This document shows, in pieces, positions 19,902 through 29,001 of a DNA stretch of 64,000 bases. The translations under genes and the position numbers were made by a program. Under the pieces are notes generated by a model. The model worked only from the letters and a program-made list of their open reading frames with translations. It was not told where the DNA came from and did no database searches. Positions within the stretch are counted from its first letter, which is position 1; each line of letters begins with the position of its first letter. Origin of the DNA: Nocardioides sp. CER19 (GTDB taxonomy: Bacteria; Actinomycetota; Actinomycetes; Propionibacteriales; Nocardioidaceae); assembly GCF_029846275.1 (NCBI RefSeq), contig NZ_JARVWS010000001.1, positions 1,612,001-1,676,000 of the forward strand, given 5' to 3'.

Positions 19902-19947
19902 ATCCGCGGGGCCCGGGACTCAACGGAGAGTCACGGGTCCCGCGGAT
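19902..19947. terminator. Strong hairpin between convergent CBS and flavin-oxidase genes
   Basis: Two 19-base arms, 19902-19920 (ATCCGCGGG...GGGACT) and 19929-19947 (AGTC...CCCGCGGAT), pair with two imperfect positions around an 8-base loop. It sits 12 bases after the CBS stop and 6 bases before the end of the minus-strand gene, and can serve both. Confidence 0.75.
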
Positions 19948-19953
19948 CACGTG

Positions 19954-21345
19954 CTAGCCGGCCGGCTCGATGTTGTGGTTGGACCGGAACAGGTTGCCGG
20001 GGTCCCAGGTCGCCTTGAGGGCGGCCAGTCGGGCGTACTTCTCCGGGCTGAAGCCGGCGTGCACATCGGCCGGCGAGGTGCCGGGCTCGAAGTTCAGGTA
20101 GACCCCGCCGGTCCGGTCGGCTGCGAACGCGTCGGTGAACCGGCTCACCCAGCCCATCTCGTCGTCGGTCTCCTCAGGCGTCGCCCAGCACGCGATCGGG
20201 TGCGCCATGTAGGCCGCGTCGCGGTGGCTGGCCGCCGCGGAGTCCTCCGGGATCCGGGCGACGGCGCCGCCGTGGCGGAACACGATGCCCTGTGTCATCG
20301 GCGAGTGGATCTCCGCGCCCACCTCGAGGAACCGGTCGACGGTGACGTCGGAGAGGCCCTGGAGGTGCAGGCCGCGGTGGTAGTTCAGCCAGCCCTTCGG
20401 AGCGAACCCGTCGAGCATCGCCTGGAACGCCGCGTAGGGCATCGGCTGGACGAGGTCCATCCCGCCCTCGGCGATCGCCCGGAACGGCGCCAGGGCCTCG
20501 AGCGCCTCCTCGGGCGGGCCGACGTACGCGACCACGAGCGCGAGCACCGGGCTCCCGACGACCTCCGGCGGCACGAAGTCGGCGGGTGGGGCGAGGACGG
20601 TCACGATCGCAGCGACGACCTCCTCGGGCGCCCGCTCGAGCGCGTCGCGGTAGGCCCGGGCGGCCTCGTGCGCGTGCTCGTCGTTGGGGAGGACGAGCAT
20701 CCCGGCGAGCAGCAGCGGCGGGATCGGGTGGACCCGCAGCTCGTAGTTGACGACGACGCCGAAGTTCGCGCCGGCTCCGCGCAGGGCCCAGAGCAGGTCC
20801 GGGTGCTCGGTCTCGGAGACGTGGACGAGCCGTCCGTCGGCGGTGACGACGTCGGCGCCCACCAGGTTGTCGCACGTGAGGCCGTACTTCGGCGACAGCC
20901 ACCCGTAGCCGCCACCGAGGGTGAAGCCGCCGACGCCGGTGGTCGTCACTCGGCCGCCCGGCGTCGCGACGCCGCGCAGCGTGGTGTCGCGGTCGTACTC
21001 GCCCCACAGCACGCCGCCCTGGGCGATCGCGGTGCCGCGGCTCGGGTTGACCTCGGTGCCCTTGAGGCTGGACAGGTCGAGCAGCACGCCGGCCTCGTTG
21101 GCCGACGTACCGGCGACGGCGTGGCCGCCGCAGCGGACGGTCAGCGGGAGCCGGGCGTCACGCGCGTAGTTGACGGCGTCGGCGACGTCGGCGACGCCTG
21201 TGGGACGGAGGACGAGAGCGGGCTGCTTGTCGATGCTGCCGTTGTAGACCGCCCGAGCGGTGTCGTATTCGGGATCTCCCGGCCGGATCGTGGTGCCCTT
21301 GAAGAGCGGGTCGAGCTCGAGGACGGGGAGGGACGTTTCGGTCAT
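19954..21345 (-). CDS. FAD-linked oxidase, berberine-bridge-enzyme (BBE) type
   Basis: 463-residue flavoprotein. The FAD-binding domain has VRCGGHAVAGTSANEAGVLLDLS, whose His is the usual covalent flavin ligand. YGLTCDNLVGADVVTADGR follows, with a Cys placed where bicovalent members attach the second bond. The C-terminal BBE motif is seen as YLNFEPG...YARLAALKATWDPGNLFRSNHNI. These enzymes oxidise alcohols, sugars or alkaloids with oxygen; the substrate is unknown. The ATG at 21345 starts MTETSLPVLELDPLF. The open frame continues to 21786, but that extension lacks domain character. Confidence 0.87.
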   Translation of the reverse strand: MTETSLPVLELDPLFKGTTIRPGDPEYDTARAVYNGSIDKQPALVLRPTGVADVADAVNYARDARLPLTVRCGGHAVAGTSANEAGVLLDLSSLKGTEVNPSRGTAIAQGGVLWGEYDRDTTLRGVATPGGRVTTTGVGGFTLGGGYGWLSPKYGLTCDNLVGADVVTADGRLVHVSETEHPDLLWALRGAGANFGVVVNYELRVHPIPPLLLAGMLVLPNDEHAHEAARAYRDALERAPEEVVAAIVTVLAPPADFVPPEVVGSPVLALVVAYVGPPEEALEALAPFRAIAEGGMDLVQPMPYAAFQAMLDGFAPKGWLNYHRGLHLQGLSDVTVDRFLEVGAEIHSPMTQGIVFRHGGAVARIPEDSAAASHRDAAYMAHPIACWATPEETDDEMGWVSRFTDAFAADRTGGVYLNFEPGTSPADVHAGFSPEKYARLAALKATWDPGNLFRSNHNIEPAG

Positions 21346-21511
21346 ACGACCACCTGATTTCCTGGGATGTGTGGGTGTCCCGTCGACCCACAGGAGCAGC
21401 GCGGTCGTCCAGCGCGCAACCCCTGGCACCGTTAAGTCTTCGGTGACGTGCGTGTCTGGCAGGAAGTCGTCGTACGGCGGCAGGAGAACCACGCTCGGCC
21501 GGAGCGCCGGA

Positions 21512-21555
21512 CCGGCCGGATCCAGGCCCGTGCCGGCGCGCCGGGATCCGGCCGG
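21512..21555. repeat. 12-bp inverted repeat upstream of gatC
   Basis: CCGGCCGGATCC (21512-21523) and GGATCCGGCCGG (21544-21555) form a perfect stem around a 20-base GC-rich loop. It lies in the 276-base gap between the flavin oxidase start and gatC, about 65 bases before gatC and away from the nearest gene end. A terminator or operator role is possible; there is no T-tract. Confidence 0.6.
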
Positions 21556-21621
21556 CCGCCCCGCGGGCCAGGGGCCGAACCGGGGTGAGCGCCGGCGACC
21601 GCGCCACCTAGACTGACCGCC

Positions 21622-21921
21622 ATGCCTGAAATCACCCGTGACGAGGTCGCCCACCTGGCCGACCTCGCCCGGATCGACCTCGATGACGCGGAGCTGGACC
21701 ACCTCGCGCCGCAGCTGAACGTGATCCTCGACTCGGTCGCGTCCATCCAGGGGGTCGCCGGCGACGATGTCATCCCCACCTCGCACCCACTGCCGCTCAC
21801 CAACGTCTTCCGTGACGACGTGGTGCGGCCGTGCCTGACGCCGGAGCAGGCGCTGTCCGGCGCCCCGGCGGTCGAGGAGCAGCGCTTCTCCGTGCCGCGG
21901 ATCCTGGGGGACGAGCAGTGA
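21622..21921 (+). CDS. gatC: Glu-tRNA(Gln)/Asp-tRNA(Asn) amidotransferase subunit C
   Basis: 99-residue subunit that belts GatA to GatB. It begins [33 protein letters not shown] and has the usual [14 protein letters not shown]...[14 protein letters not shown]...FSVPRIL ending. A TAGACT box at 21609-21614 lies 7 bases before the ATG, so the operon message is probably leaderless. The stop overlaps the gatA start by 4 bases. It is the first gene of gatCAB, needed because Gln-tRNA is made by transamidation in these bacteria. Confidence 0.96.
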   Translation: MPEITRDEVAHLADLARIDLDDAELDHLAPQLNVILDSVASIQGVAGDDVIPTSHPLPLTNVFRDDVVRPCLTPEQALSGAPAVEEQRFSVPRILGDEQ

Positions 21922-23417
21922 GCTGGATCGAGAAGACCGCCGCCGAGCTGGCTGACGCGCTGGCCGCGGGGGAGACGACGAGCGTCGAGCTGACGCAGGC
22001 GCACCTCGACCGCATCGGCGCGGTGGACGGGGACGTGCACGCGTTCCTCCACGTCGACACCGAGGGCGCGCTCGCCCAGGCCCAGGCCTCCGACGAGCGC
22101 CGCACCGCCGGTGCCGCGAAGCACGCCCTGGACGGGGTGCCGATCGCGGTCAAGGACGTGCTGACCACGACCGGGCTGCCGACCACGTGCGGCTCCAAGA
22201 TCCTCGAGGGCTGGATCCCGCCCTACGACGCCACGGTCGTCGCGCGGCTCAAGGCCGCCGGCCTGCCGATCCTGGGCAAGACCAACATGGACGAGTTCGC
22301 GATGGGCAGCTCGACCGAGCACTCGGCCTACGGGCCCACCCGCAACCCGTGGGACCTCGACCGGATTCCCGGCGGTTCGGGCGGCGGCTCGGCCGCCGCG
22401 GTCGCCGCGTTCGAGGCGCCGCTGGCGCTCGGCACCGACACCGGCGGCTCGATCCGCCAGCCGGGCGCGGTCACGGGAACCGTCGGCGTGAAGCCGACGT
22501 ACGGCTCGGTCTCCCGCTACGGCCTGGTCGCCCTGGCCAACAGCCTCGACCAGGTCGGTCCGGTCACCCGCACCGTGCTCGACAGCGCGTTGCTGCACGA
22601 GCTCATCGGCGGGCACGACCCGCTGGACTCGACGTCGACCACGACCCCAGTCACCGGCCTCGTCGAGGCCGCGCGGCAGGGTGCGACCGGCGACCTCTCC
22701 GGCCTCAAGGTCGGCGTCATCAAGGAGCTGGCGGGCGACGGCTGGCAGGCCGGCGTGATGCAGCGCTTCCAGGAGTCGGTGGACCTGCTCACCAAGCTGG
22801 GCGCGGACGTCGTCGAGGTGTCGGCGCCCAACTTCGTCCACGCGATGGCGGCCTACTACCTCATCCTCCCGGCCGAGGCGTCGAGCAACCTCGCGAAGTT
22901 CGACGCGATGCGCTACGGCCTGCGGGTCACCCCGGACGGCGACCCGAGCGCCGAGGACGTCATGAAGGCGACCCGCGACGCCGGCTTCGGCGACGAGGTG
23001 AAGCGCCGCATCATCCTCGGCACCTACGCCCTCTCGTCGGGCTACTACGACGCCTACTACGGCCAGGCGCAGAAGATCCGCACGCTCATCATCGAGGACT
23101 TCAACCGCGCGTACGCCGACGTGGACGTGCTCGTCAGCCCGACGGCGCCGACCACGGCGTTCAAGCTCGGCGAGAAGCTCGACGACCCGATCGCGATGTA
23201 CCTCAACGACCTCGCGACCATCCCCGCCAACCTGGCCGGCGTTCCTGGCATCTCGGTGCCCGCCGGCCTGGCGCCCGAGGACGGCCTCCCGGTCGGCTTC
23301 CAGATCCTCGCGCCGATCCTCGAGGACGCCCGCGTCTACCGCGTGGGCGCCGCCCTCGAGTCCGCGCTCGTCCAGCAGTGGGGCGGCCCGCTCGTCGCAC
23401 CGGAGGTTCGCAAGTGA
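21918..23417 (+). CDS. gatA: Glu-tRNA(Gln)/Asp-tRNA(Asn) amidotransferase subunit A
   Basis: 499-residue amidase subunit that releases ammonia from glutamine for the transamidation. The Ser-cisSer-Lys triad is seen: Lys in [21 protein letters not shown], and the serines in [57 protein letters not shown] is typical of GatA rather than of a general amidase. The GTG start at 21918 overlaps the gatC stop (GTGA), and gatB overlaps its end in the same manner. Confidence 0.96.
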   Translation: MSWIEKTAAELADALAAGETTSVELTQAHLDRIGAVDGDVHAFLHVDTEGALAQAQASDERRTAGAAKHALDGVPIAVKDVLTTTGLPTTCGSKILEGWIPPYDATVVARLKAAGLPILGKTNMDEFAMGSSTEHSAYGPTRNPWDLDRIPGGSGGGSAAAVAAFEAPLALGTDTGGSIRQPGAVTGTVGVKPTYGSVSRYGLVALANSLDQVGPVTRTVLDSALLHELIGGHDPLDSTSTTTPVTGLVEAARQGATGDLSGLKVGVIKELAGDGWQAGVMQRFQESVDLLTKLGADVVEVSAPNFVHAMAAYYLILPAEASSNLAKFDAMRYGLRVTPDGDPSAEDVMKATRDAGFGDEVKRRIILGTYALSSGYYDAYYGQAQKIRTLIIEDFNRAYADVDVLVSPTAPTTAFKLGEKLDDPIAMYLNDLATIPANLAGVPGISVPAGLAPEDGLPVGFQILAPILEDARVYRVGAALESALVQQWGGPLVAPEVRK

Positions 23418-24925
23418 CCGACACGCTCGTCCCGTTCGAGGACGTCCTCAAGGACTTCGACCCGGCCCTCGGACTCGAGGTCCACGTCGAGCTCAACACC
23501 GCGACGAAGATGTTCTGCGGCTGCCCCAACGAGTTCGGCGCCGAGCCCAACAGCCAGGTCTGCCCGACCTGCCTGGGCCTGCCCGGCGCGATGCCCGTCG
23601 TCAACGGCAAGGCGGTCGAGTCGGCGATCCGGATCGGCCTCGCGCTGAACTGCACCATCGCCGAGTGGTGCCGCTTCGCCCGGAAGAACTACTTCTACCC
23701 GGACATGCCGAAGAACTTCCAGACGTCGCAGTACGACGAGCCGATCGCCTTCGACGGCTACCTGGACGTCGAGGTCGAGGGGGAGACCTTCCGGATCGAG
23801 ATCGAGCGCGCCCACATGGAGGAGGACACCGGCAAGACCACCCACATCGGTGGCGCGACCGGCCGCATCCACGGCGCCGACCACTCGCTGGTCGACTACA
23901 ACCGCGCCGGCATCCCGCTCATCGAGATCGTCACCAAGCCGATCACCGGCACCGGTGCGAAGGCCCCGCTCGTCGCCCGCGCCTACGTCGCCGCGCTGCG
24001 GGAGCTGATCCTCGCGCTCGGCGTCTCCGACGCCCGCATGGAGCAGGGCTCGATGCGCTGCGACGTCAACCTGTCGCTCGCCCCGAAGCCCTCGTCCGGC
24101 GAGCCTGGCGAGACCAAGCTCGGCACCCGCACCGAGACGAAGAACGTCAACTCGCTTCGGTCGGTCGAGCGCGCGGTCCGGTTCGAGATGAGCCGGCACG
24201 CCGGCGTACTCCTGAGTGGGGCGAAGATCCTGCAGGAGACTCGCCACTTCCACGAGGACACCGGCACCACGTCGGCCGGTCGTGAGAAGTCCGACGCCGA
24301 GGACTATCGCTACTTCCCGGAGCCCGACCTGGTCCCGATCGCGCCCGCGCGCGAGTGGGTCGAGGAGCTGCGCGGCACCCTCCCCGAGCCGCCCTCCGAG
24401 CGTCGCGCCCGACTGCAGGGCGAGTGGGGCTTCTCCGACCTGGAGATGCGCGACGCGGCCGCCGCGGGTGCGCTCTCGCTCATCGAGGAGACCGTCGCCG
24501 CCGGCGCCGCCCCCCAGGCGGCCCGCAAGTGGTGGCTCTCCGAGCTGGCCCGCCGTGCCAACGACACCGGCGTCGAGCTGACCGACGTCGGCGTGACGCC
24601 GGCGCAGGTCGCCGAGGTCCAGAAGCTGGTCGAGGCCGGCACGGTCAACGACAAGCTCGCGCGCCAGGTCTTCGAGGGCCTGTATGCCGGCGAGGGCTCG
24701 CCCGCCGAGATCGTCGCCGCCCGCGGGCTCGCCGTGGTCTCCGACGAGGGTGCCCTGTCGGCGGCGGTCGACAACGCCATCGCGGCGAACCCCGACGTCG
24801 CCGACAAGATCCGCGACGGCAAGGTCGCCGCGGCCGGCGCGCTCATCGGCGCGGTCATGAAGGAGATGCGCGGTCAGGCCGACGCCGGGCGGGTGCGGGA
24901 GCTGATCCTCGAGAAGCTGGCCTGA
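23414..24925 (+). CDS. gatB: Glu-tRNA(Gln)/Asp-tRNA(Asn) amidotransferase subunit B
   Basis: 503-residue kinase/tRNA-binding subunit, which activates the misacylated tRNA with ATP. Characteristic are [24 protein letters not shown], the zinc-site [46 protein letters not shown] and [10 protein letters not shown], then the C-terminal YqeY-like tail ending [31 protein letters not shown] start in a GTGA overlap with gatA. The NYN gene starts one base after its stop. In mycobacteria a pfkA gene lies between gatA and gatB; here the two are directly coupled. Confidence 0.96.
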   Translation: MTDTLVPFEDVLKDFDPALGLEVHVELNTATKMFCGCPNEFGAEPNSQVCPTCLGLPGAMPVVNGKAVESAIRIGLALNCTIAEWCRFARKNYFYPDMPKNFQTSQYDEPIAFDGYLDVEVEGETFRIEIERAHMEEDTGKTTHIGGATGRIHGADHSLVDYNRAGIPLIEIVTKPITGTGAKAPLVARAYVAALRELILALGVSDARMEQGSMRCDVNLSLAPKPSSGEPGETKLGTRTETKNVNSLRSVERAVRFEMSRHAGVLLSGAKILQETRHFHEDTGTTSAGREKSDAEDYRYFPEPDLVPIAPAREWVEELRGTLPEPPSERRARLQGEWGFSDLEMRDAAAAGALSLIEETVAAGAAPQAARKWWLSELARRANDTGVELTDVGVTPAQVAEVQKLVEAGTVNDKLARQVFEGLYAGEGSPAEIVAARGLAVVSDEGALSAAVDNAIAANPDVADKIRDGKVAAAGALIGAVMKEMRGQADAGRVRELILEKLA

Positions 24926-24926
24926 G

Positions 24927-25664
24927 ATGGCGCTCTCCAGGATCGCGTTGCTCATCGACGCCGACAACGCTCCGGCGAGCAAGATCGGCGAGATCCTCAA
25001 CGACCTGGCGTCCTACGGCGAGTGCAACATCCGGCGCGCCTACGGCAACTGGACCAAGCCCGACCTCAAGGGATGGATCGAGGAGCTGCACGACGCCGCG
25101 ATCCGGCCGATGCAGCAGTTCGACCTGACGACGCACAAGAACGCGTCCGACATGGCGCTGGCCATCGACGCGGTCGAGCTGTGGCACAGCGCCGAGCCGG
25201 AGGCGTTCGCGATCGTCTCGAGCGACTCCGACTTCACCCCGCTCGTGCACTACCTGCGCGAGAAGGGCGCCGCGGTCTACGGCTACGGCCGGGCGAAGAC
25301 GCCGACGCCGTTCCAGAGCGCGTGCACGAAGTTCACGGTGCTGGAGCAGCTCGGCGAGGACGAGTCCGACGGCACCGAGGAGCAGTCCCGCGGCGGCCGC
25401 GAGCAGGTCCCGACGGCCGACCTGAAGGGCAACTCGGCCCTCGTCCGGCTGCTGAGGAGTGCCATCAAGGCGGCCGCCGGTGAGGACGGCTGGGCGACCG
25501 TGCAGCAGGTGGGGCAGCAGATCCGCAACCAGTCGTCGCTCGACTGGCGCAACTACGGCTACGGCACCTTGACCAAGCTGCTCACCGCCAGCGAGCTGTT
25601 CGAGATGCGCGACGAGGGCACGCCGGCCGTCTCCGTCCGCGACCCGCGGGCGAACCGGAGCTGA
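24927..25664 (+). CDS. NYN-domain RNase-like protein with C-terminal LOTUS-type domain
   Basis: 245-residue protein. Residues 1-145 are a NYN (PIN-like) nuclease domain: LLIDADNAPASKIGEIL, the conserved Asp in NASDMALAIDAVEL, and SSDSDFTPLVHYLREKGAAVYGYG. These acidic residues would bind the catalytic metal. A charged linker (150-170) leads to a C-terminal OST-HTH/LOTUS-like domain, LVRLLRSAIKAAAGEDGWATVQQVGQQIRNQ...YGYGTLTKLLTASELFEM, expected to bind RNA. The combination resembles LabA/MARF1-type proteins. The start is one base after gatB, implying co-transcription with the tRNA amidotransferase; whether it acts on tRNA or mRNA is unknown. Confidence 0.82.
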   Translation: MALSRIALLIDADNAPASKIGEILNDLASYGECNIRRAYGNWTKPDLKGWIEELHDAAIRPMQQFDLTTHKNASDMALAIDAVELWHSAEPEAFAIVSSDSDFTPLVHYLREKGAAVYGYGRAKTPTPFQSACTKFTVLEQLGEDESDGTEEQSRGGREQVPTADLKGNSALVRLLRSAIKAAAGEDGWATVQQVGQQIRNQSSLDWRNYGYGTLTKLLTASELFEMRDEGTPAVSVRDPRANRS

Positions 25665-25751
25665 CCGAGTCGATGTCCGCCGTGCGGCTGGGTGGTTCCC
25701 ACCGCCGCCCGGTTGTCCGCTCGGCGCGCGCCGGGGTTAGGCTGCCGCGTC

Positions 25752-25932
25752 TACATCTGAACATCCATCACGCCCGCGCGCGGGGGAAGCCGGTGAGAGC
25801 CCGGCGCTGACCCGCAACCGTGTGCCCCTCCTCGAGGGGCGAGTCGGAGCACCCGCCGCGGAGCGTCCTGACAACACGCTGTCGCGGACAACAGCGGGTG
25901 TGCTCGCGAAGCCTCCCGCTGGTGCAGCGGGA
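25752..25932 (+). promoter_or_regulatory. Cobalamin riboswitch with expression platform
   Basis: The B12-box core runs from about 25787 to 25821: AAGCCGGTGAGA, then CCGGCGCTGACCCGCAACCG. A variable stem (GCCCCTC/GAGGGGC) and the closing GGAGCACCCGCC segment near 25846-25857 follow. Downstream, TCCCGCT (25914-25920) and AGCGGGA (25926-25932) form a hairpin that runs into the AAGGAA ribosome site of the first gene, suggesting translational control. It should switch off the five genes downstream when adenosylcobalamin is plentiful. Outer boundaries are approximate. Confidence 0.9.
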
Positions 25933-25940
25933 AGGAAATC

Positions 25941-26999
25941 ATGCGAACCCTCGCCAGATCTGCCGCCGTCATCACGGCCGGCCTGATGCTCATCCCCGCC
26001 CTCGCCGGCCCGTCGTCGGCCGCCAAGCCGGCGTCGCTCTCCGGCTCCTGGCTGGCCCGCCAGCTCAAGACCGGCGTCGTCAGCGGCCAGTACGGCGACG
26101 ACTACGGCCTCACCGCCGACACCGCGCTCGCGCTGAAGACCGTCGGCGGTCACAAGTCGGCGCTCACGCGGACCCGCAAGGCGCTGGCCGCGAACGTCGA
26201 CAGCTGGGTCTCCCCGGGCAGCGAGGTCTACGCCGGCTCGGTCGCCAAGGCCGCCGTCGTGGCCAAGGCGCTGGGCGGACGGCCGCGCTCCTTCGGCGGT
26301 GCCAACCTGATCAAGCAGCTCAACGCCACGGTCACCCCGGCGGGCCCGGCCCAGGGCCGGATCCGCGACACCAGCACCTACGGCGACTACGCCAACACGA
26401 TCGGCCAGGCCTACGCGGCCCGGGCGCTCTCCGCGGCCCACTCGCCGAAGGCCGGCAGCGTCGTCCGGTTCCTGATCGCCCAGCAGTGCGCGAAGGGCTA
26501 CTTCCGCCTCAACTTCTCCGCGCCCACCGCTGCCTCTCAGAAGTGCGTCCCGGGTGACAGCACTGGCAGCCCGGCCGACCCGGACGTCACCTCGCTCGCG
26601 CTGCTGAGCCTGCACACGATCAAGCACCCGTCGAAGAAGGTGCGCGTCTCGATCCAGAAGGCGACCCGCTGGCTCAAGCGTCACCAGCGCGCGAATGGCT
26701 CCTTCGTCGGCGGCCGTACGACGGCCGTGCCGAACGCCAACAGCACCGGACTGGCCGGCTGGGCGCTCGGTGAGGTCGGTGCCTGCAAGCAGGCCCGCAA
26801 GGCCGCCGCGTGGGTGAAGCGCCTCCAGGTCGGCGCCACCGCGAAGGGCGCGCTCGCGCACGAGCACGGTGCGATCGCCTACGACCGCACGGCACTGGCG
26901 ACCGCTCGGACCGCGGGCATCACGAGCGCCTCGCAGGATCAGTGGCGGCGTGCCACGGCGCAGGCCGCGCCGGCGCTGCGCTTCCTCTCCGGCTGCTGA
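25941..26999 (+). CDS. Secreted alpha/alpha-barrel protein, transcobalamin alpha-domain-like
   Basis: 352 residues. A Sec signal peptide covers about 1-28 (RTLARSAAVITAGLMLIPALAG, cleavage near SSA-AKP). The mature part is mostly helical with prenyltransferase/squalene-cyclase-like repeats: GSWLARQLKTGVVSGQYG, VRFLIAQQCAKGYFRL and TRWLKRHQRANGSFVGG, each a helix followed by a GxF/GxY turn. The alpha6/alpha6 barrel of animal intrinsic factor and transcobalamin has the same repeat type. No cyclase DxDD or prenyltransferase zinc site is seen, so binding rather than catalysis is likely. It is the first gene under the B12 riboswitch, followed directly by a DUF4430 gene. The cobalamin-binding role is inferred. 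Confidence 0.8.
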   Translation: MRTLARSAAVITAGLMLIPALAGPSSAAKPASLSGSWLARQLKTGVVSGQYGDDYGLTADTALALKTVGGHKSALTRTRKALAANVDSWVSPGSEVYAGSVAKAAVVAKALGGRPRSFGGANLIKQLNATVTPAGPAQGRIRDTSTYGDYANTIGQAYAARALSAAHSPKAGSVVRFLIAQQCAKGYFRLNFSAPTAASQKCVPGDSTGSPADPDVTSLALLSLHTIKHPSKKVRVSIQKATRWLKRHQRANGSFVGGRTTAVPNANSTGLAGWALGEVGACKQARKAAAWVKRLQVGATAKGALAHEHGAIAYDRTALATARTAGITSASQDQWRRATAQAAPALRFLSGC

Positions 27000-27001
27000 C
27001 G

Positions 27002-27874
27002 GTGCCCATACTCCGCAGAGTCGCCGCGCTGGCCGCCGCCACGCTCGTCGCGGCGGCGGCCACGCTGGCGCTCCCCTCGGCACCGGCGCAGGCGGCGTAC
27101 TGCTCCGGCGGTGCTGGCGTCAGCGTCGTCGTCGACTTCGGCGCCCTCGGCGGCGGGAGCGCGACCGGCTGCGGCGGCGGCGCGTCCGTGGCCTCGACCG
27201 CCTTCAAGAACGCCGGCTTCGCCCTCACGCCGCACCCGCGTCAGCAGGGCTTCGTGTGCAAGGTGAACAGCAAGCCGGCCGACGGCAACTGCATGGGCAC
27301 CAACGCCTACTGGGGCTTCTTCGTGTCCGACGACGGCAAGGGCTGGGTGTACGCCTCCCAGGGCGTCTTCCAGCAGGCGGTCGACTCGGGCGACAGCGTC
27401 GCGCTCGTGTGGCAGTCGAGCTCCGGCCAACGCAGGCCCGGTACGTCCCCCGCGCCGTCGACGGGCGGCTCAGCACCGGTGGCGCCGAGCGGGAAGACCA
27501 CCAACCGACCGAAGCCGAAGCCGACCACGCGGCCGGCGACGCCGACGCCGACGGTGGCCGCCACCAGGCGGGTCGCCTCCCCGCAGGCGACGCTGAGCAC
27601 GGCGCCGACGCCGAGCGAGTCGGCGAAGCCGAAGCCGAAGCCGAAGCCGACTCCGACCGCCACCCCGACCCCGGCGGCCACGGCGACCGACGACAGCACG
27701 GGAGCCACGCTCTCGGTCGAGTCGTCCCCCACGGGGAGCGGCTCGACCCAGGCGTCCACCGAACCGGTGGCGAGTGACGAGGGCGGCGGTCTGCCCGGTT
27801 GGCTCGCTCCCGCCCTGGTCGGGGTGCTCGCCCTGGCGGCCGGCGGCGTCGCCTGGGCCCGAAGGACTCGATGA
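27002..27874 (+). CDS. Secreted membrane-anchored DUF4430 (transcobalamin C-terminal-like) protein
   Basis: 290 residues from a GTG 2 bases after the preceding stop. Signal peptide about 1-35 ending AQA-AYC. Residues about 36-145 form the DUF4430 beta domain: VVVDFGALGG, CKVNSKPADGNCMGTNAYWGFFV with the YW-G-F-V core, GWVYASQGVFQQAVDSGDSVALVWQ. A long Pro/Thr/Lys linker (about 150-245, KPKPKPTPTATPTP) spans the wall, and a C-terminal membrane helix (LAPALVGVLALAAGGVAW) with RRTR tail anchors it. DUF4430 is the family of the transcobalamin/intrinsic factor C-terminal domain. LPGW before the helix is not a sortase motif. The stop overlaps the ECF-T start. Confidence 0.83.
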   Translation: MPILRRVAALAAATLVAAAATLALPSAPAQAAYCSGGAGVSVVVDFGALGGGSATGCGGGASVASTAFKNAGFALTPHPRQQGFVCKVNSKPADGNCMGTNAYWGFFVSDDGKGWVYASQGVFQQAVDSGDSVALVWQSSSGQRRPGTSPAPSTGGSAPVAPSGKTTNRPKPKPTTRPATPTPTVAATRRVASPQATLSTAPTPSESAKPKPKPKPTPTATPTPAATATDDSTGATLSVESSPTGSGSTQASTEPVASDEGGGLPGWLAPALVGVLALAAGGVAWARRTR

Positions 27875-29001
27875 CCGGACGCCTCGCGCGGGACCTGCAT
27901 CCGGTCGCCTGGTGGGTGTGGGCGATCGGGCTGGCGGCGTACGCCTCGCAGACCACGAACCCCTGGCTGCTCCTGCTGCTGGTCGGCGTGGCCGCGCTCG
28001 TCGTGAGCGCGCGCCGCTCCGACCAGCCGTGGGCGCGGTCGTTCCGCCTCTACGTGTGGGCGGGCGTCTTCATCGTCGCCATCCGGGTGGCCTTTCGCGT
28101 GCTGCTCGGCAGCGGGTATGCCGGCACGGTGGTCCTGCAGCTCCCGGAGATCCCGCTGCCCGGCTGGGTCCTCGGCATCACGCTGCTCGGTCCGGTGACG
28201 CGCGAGTCGCTCCTGGCGGGCCTCTACGACGGCCTGCGGCTCGCCACCATCGTCATCTGCGTGGGTGCCGCCAACGCCCTCGCCAACCCGAAGCGGCTGC
28301 TGCGCAGCATGCCGGCTGCGCTGTATGAGATCGGCAGCGCGGTCGTCGTCGCGGTGAGCGTCCTCCCGCAGCTCGCGGAGAGCGTCCAGCGGGTGCGGCG
28401 CGCCCAGCGGCTGCGCGCCGGGGACGGTGGTCGGAAGGGACGGCTGCGGCGCTTCCTCGTACCGGTCCTCGAGGACGCGCTCGAGCGCTCGCTGACCCTC
28501 GCCGCCGGCATGGACACCCGCGGCTACGGCCGCTCCGGCTCCGCGACGCGGGGCGAGCGGCGGGTCACCGGTGCGCTGATGGTCGTGGGTCTCATCGGCG
28601 TCTGCGCCGGCGCCTACGCCCTGCTCGACCAGACCTTCCTCGGCGGCTCGTGGCGGCTGGGCGCCGTCGCGATCAGCCGCGGCGCGGTCGTGCTGCTCCT
28701 CGGCGTGGCCGTCTGCGTGGCCGGCATGGCCGCCGCCGGGCGCCGCGTCGAGCGCACCGTCTACCGCCCCGACCCGTGGCGCTGGCCCGAGACGGCCGTC
28801 GCGCTGACCGGCGTCGCGGTCGGCGCGGTCGGCTCGTGGGTCGCGCAGCACCAGTACGCGGTCGCCAACCCGGACCTCAGCGCCTCGCCCCAGATCAGCG
28901 CTGCCGCACTGCTCGGCGTCCTGGTCGGCCTGGCGCCGGTGCTGCTCGCGCCGGCACCGCGGCTCGCCAGCAGCCGCCGCGACCTCCAGGTGGCGGCATG
29001 A
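27871..29001 (+). CDS. ECF transporter transmembrane (T) component
   Basis: 376-residue EcfT/CbiQ-type protein, the scaffold that couples the ATPases to the substrate-binding S protein. Hydrophobic segments lie near 13-50, 62-80, 100-140 and 150-175. The coupling helices carry the Ala-Arg-Gly-like motifs: SVQRVRRAQRLRAGDGG and LAAGMDTRGYGRSG. Beyond the usual EcfT length it has an extra C-terminal region with four more membrane spans (about 235-360). The ATG overlaps the DUF4430 stop and the stop overlaps the ATPase start (both ATGA), so it is an inner gene of the riboswitch operon. Cobalamin as substrate follows from the riboswitch. Confidence 0.87.
   Translation: MTGRLARDLHPVAWWVWAIGLAAYASQTTNPWLLLLLVGVAALVVSARRSDQPWARSFRLYVWAGVFIVAIRVAFRVLLGSGYAGTVVLQLPEIPLPGWVLGITLLGPVTRESLLAGLYDGLRLATIVICVGAANALANPKRLLRSMPAALYEIGSAVVVAVSVLPQLAESVQRVRRAQRLRAGDGGRKGRLRRFLVPVLEDALERSLTLAAGMDTRGYGRSGSATRGERRVTGALMVVGLIGVCAGAYALLDQTFLGGSWRLGAVAISRGAVVLLLGVAVCVAGMAAAGRRVERTVYRPDPWRWPETAVALTGVAVGAVGSWVAQHQYAVANPDLSASPQISAAALLGVLVGLAPVLLAPAPRLASSRRDLQVAA

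Noticed and set aside
19951..21357. 468-codon plus-strand open frame
   Set aside because: Antisense to the BBE-type oxidase, whose FAD motifs are intact; the plus-strand product is a Val/Arg/Asp-rich nonsense sequence.
21346..21786. 147-codon extension of the flavin oxidase
   Set aside because: Arg/Gly/Pro-rich translation of an intergenic region containing the gatC-side inverted repeat; no homology features.
27778..27874. Sortase signal in the DUF4430 protein
   Set aside because: The sequence is LPGWL, not LPxTG, so membrane anchoring by the terminal helix is the simpler reading.
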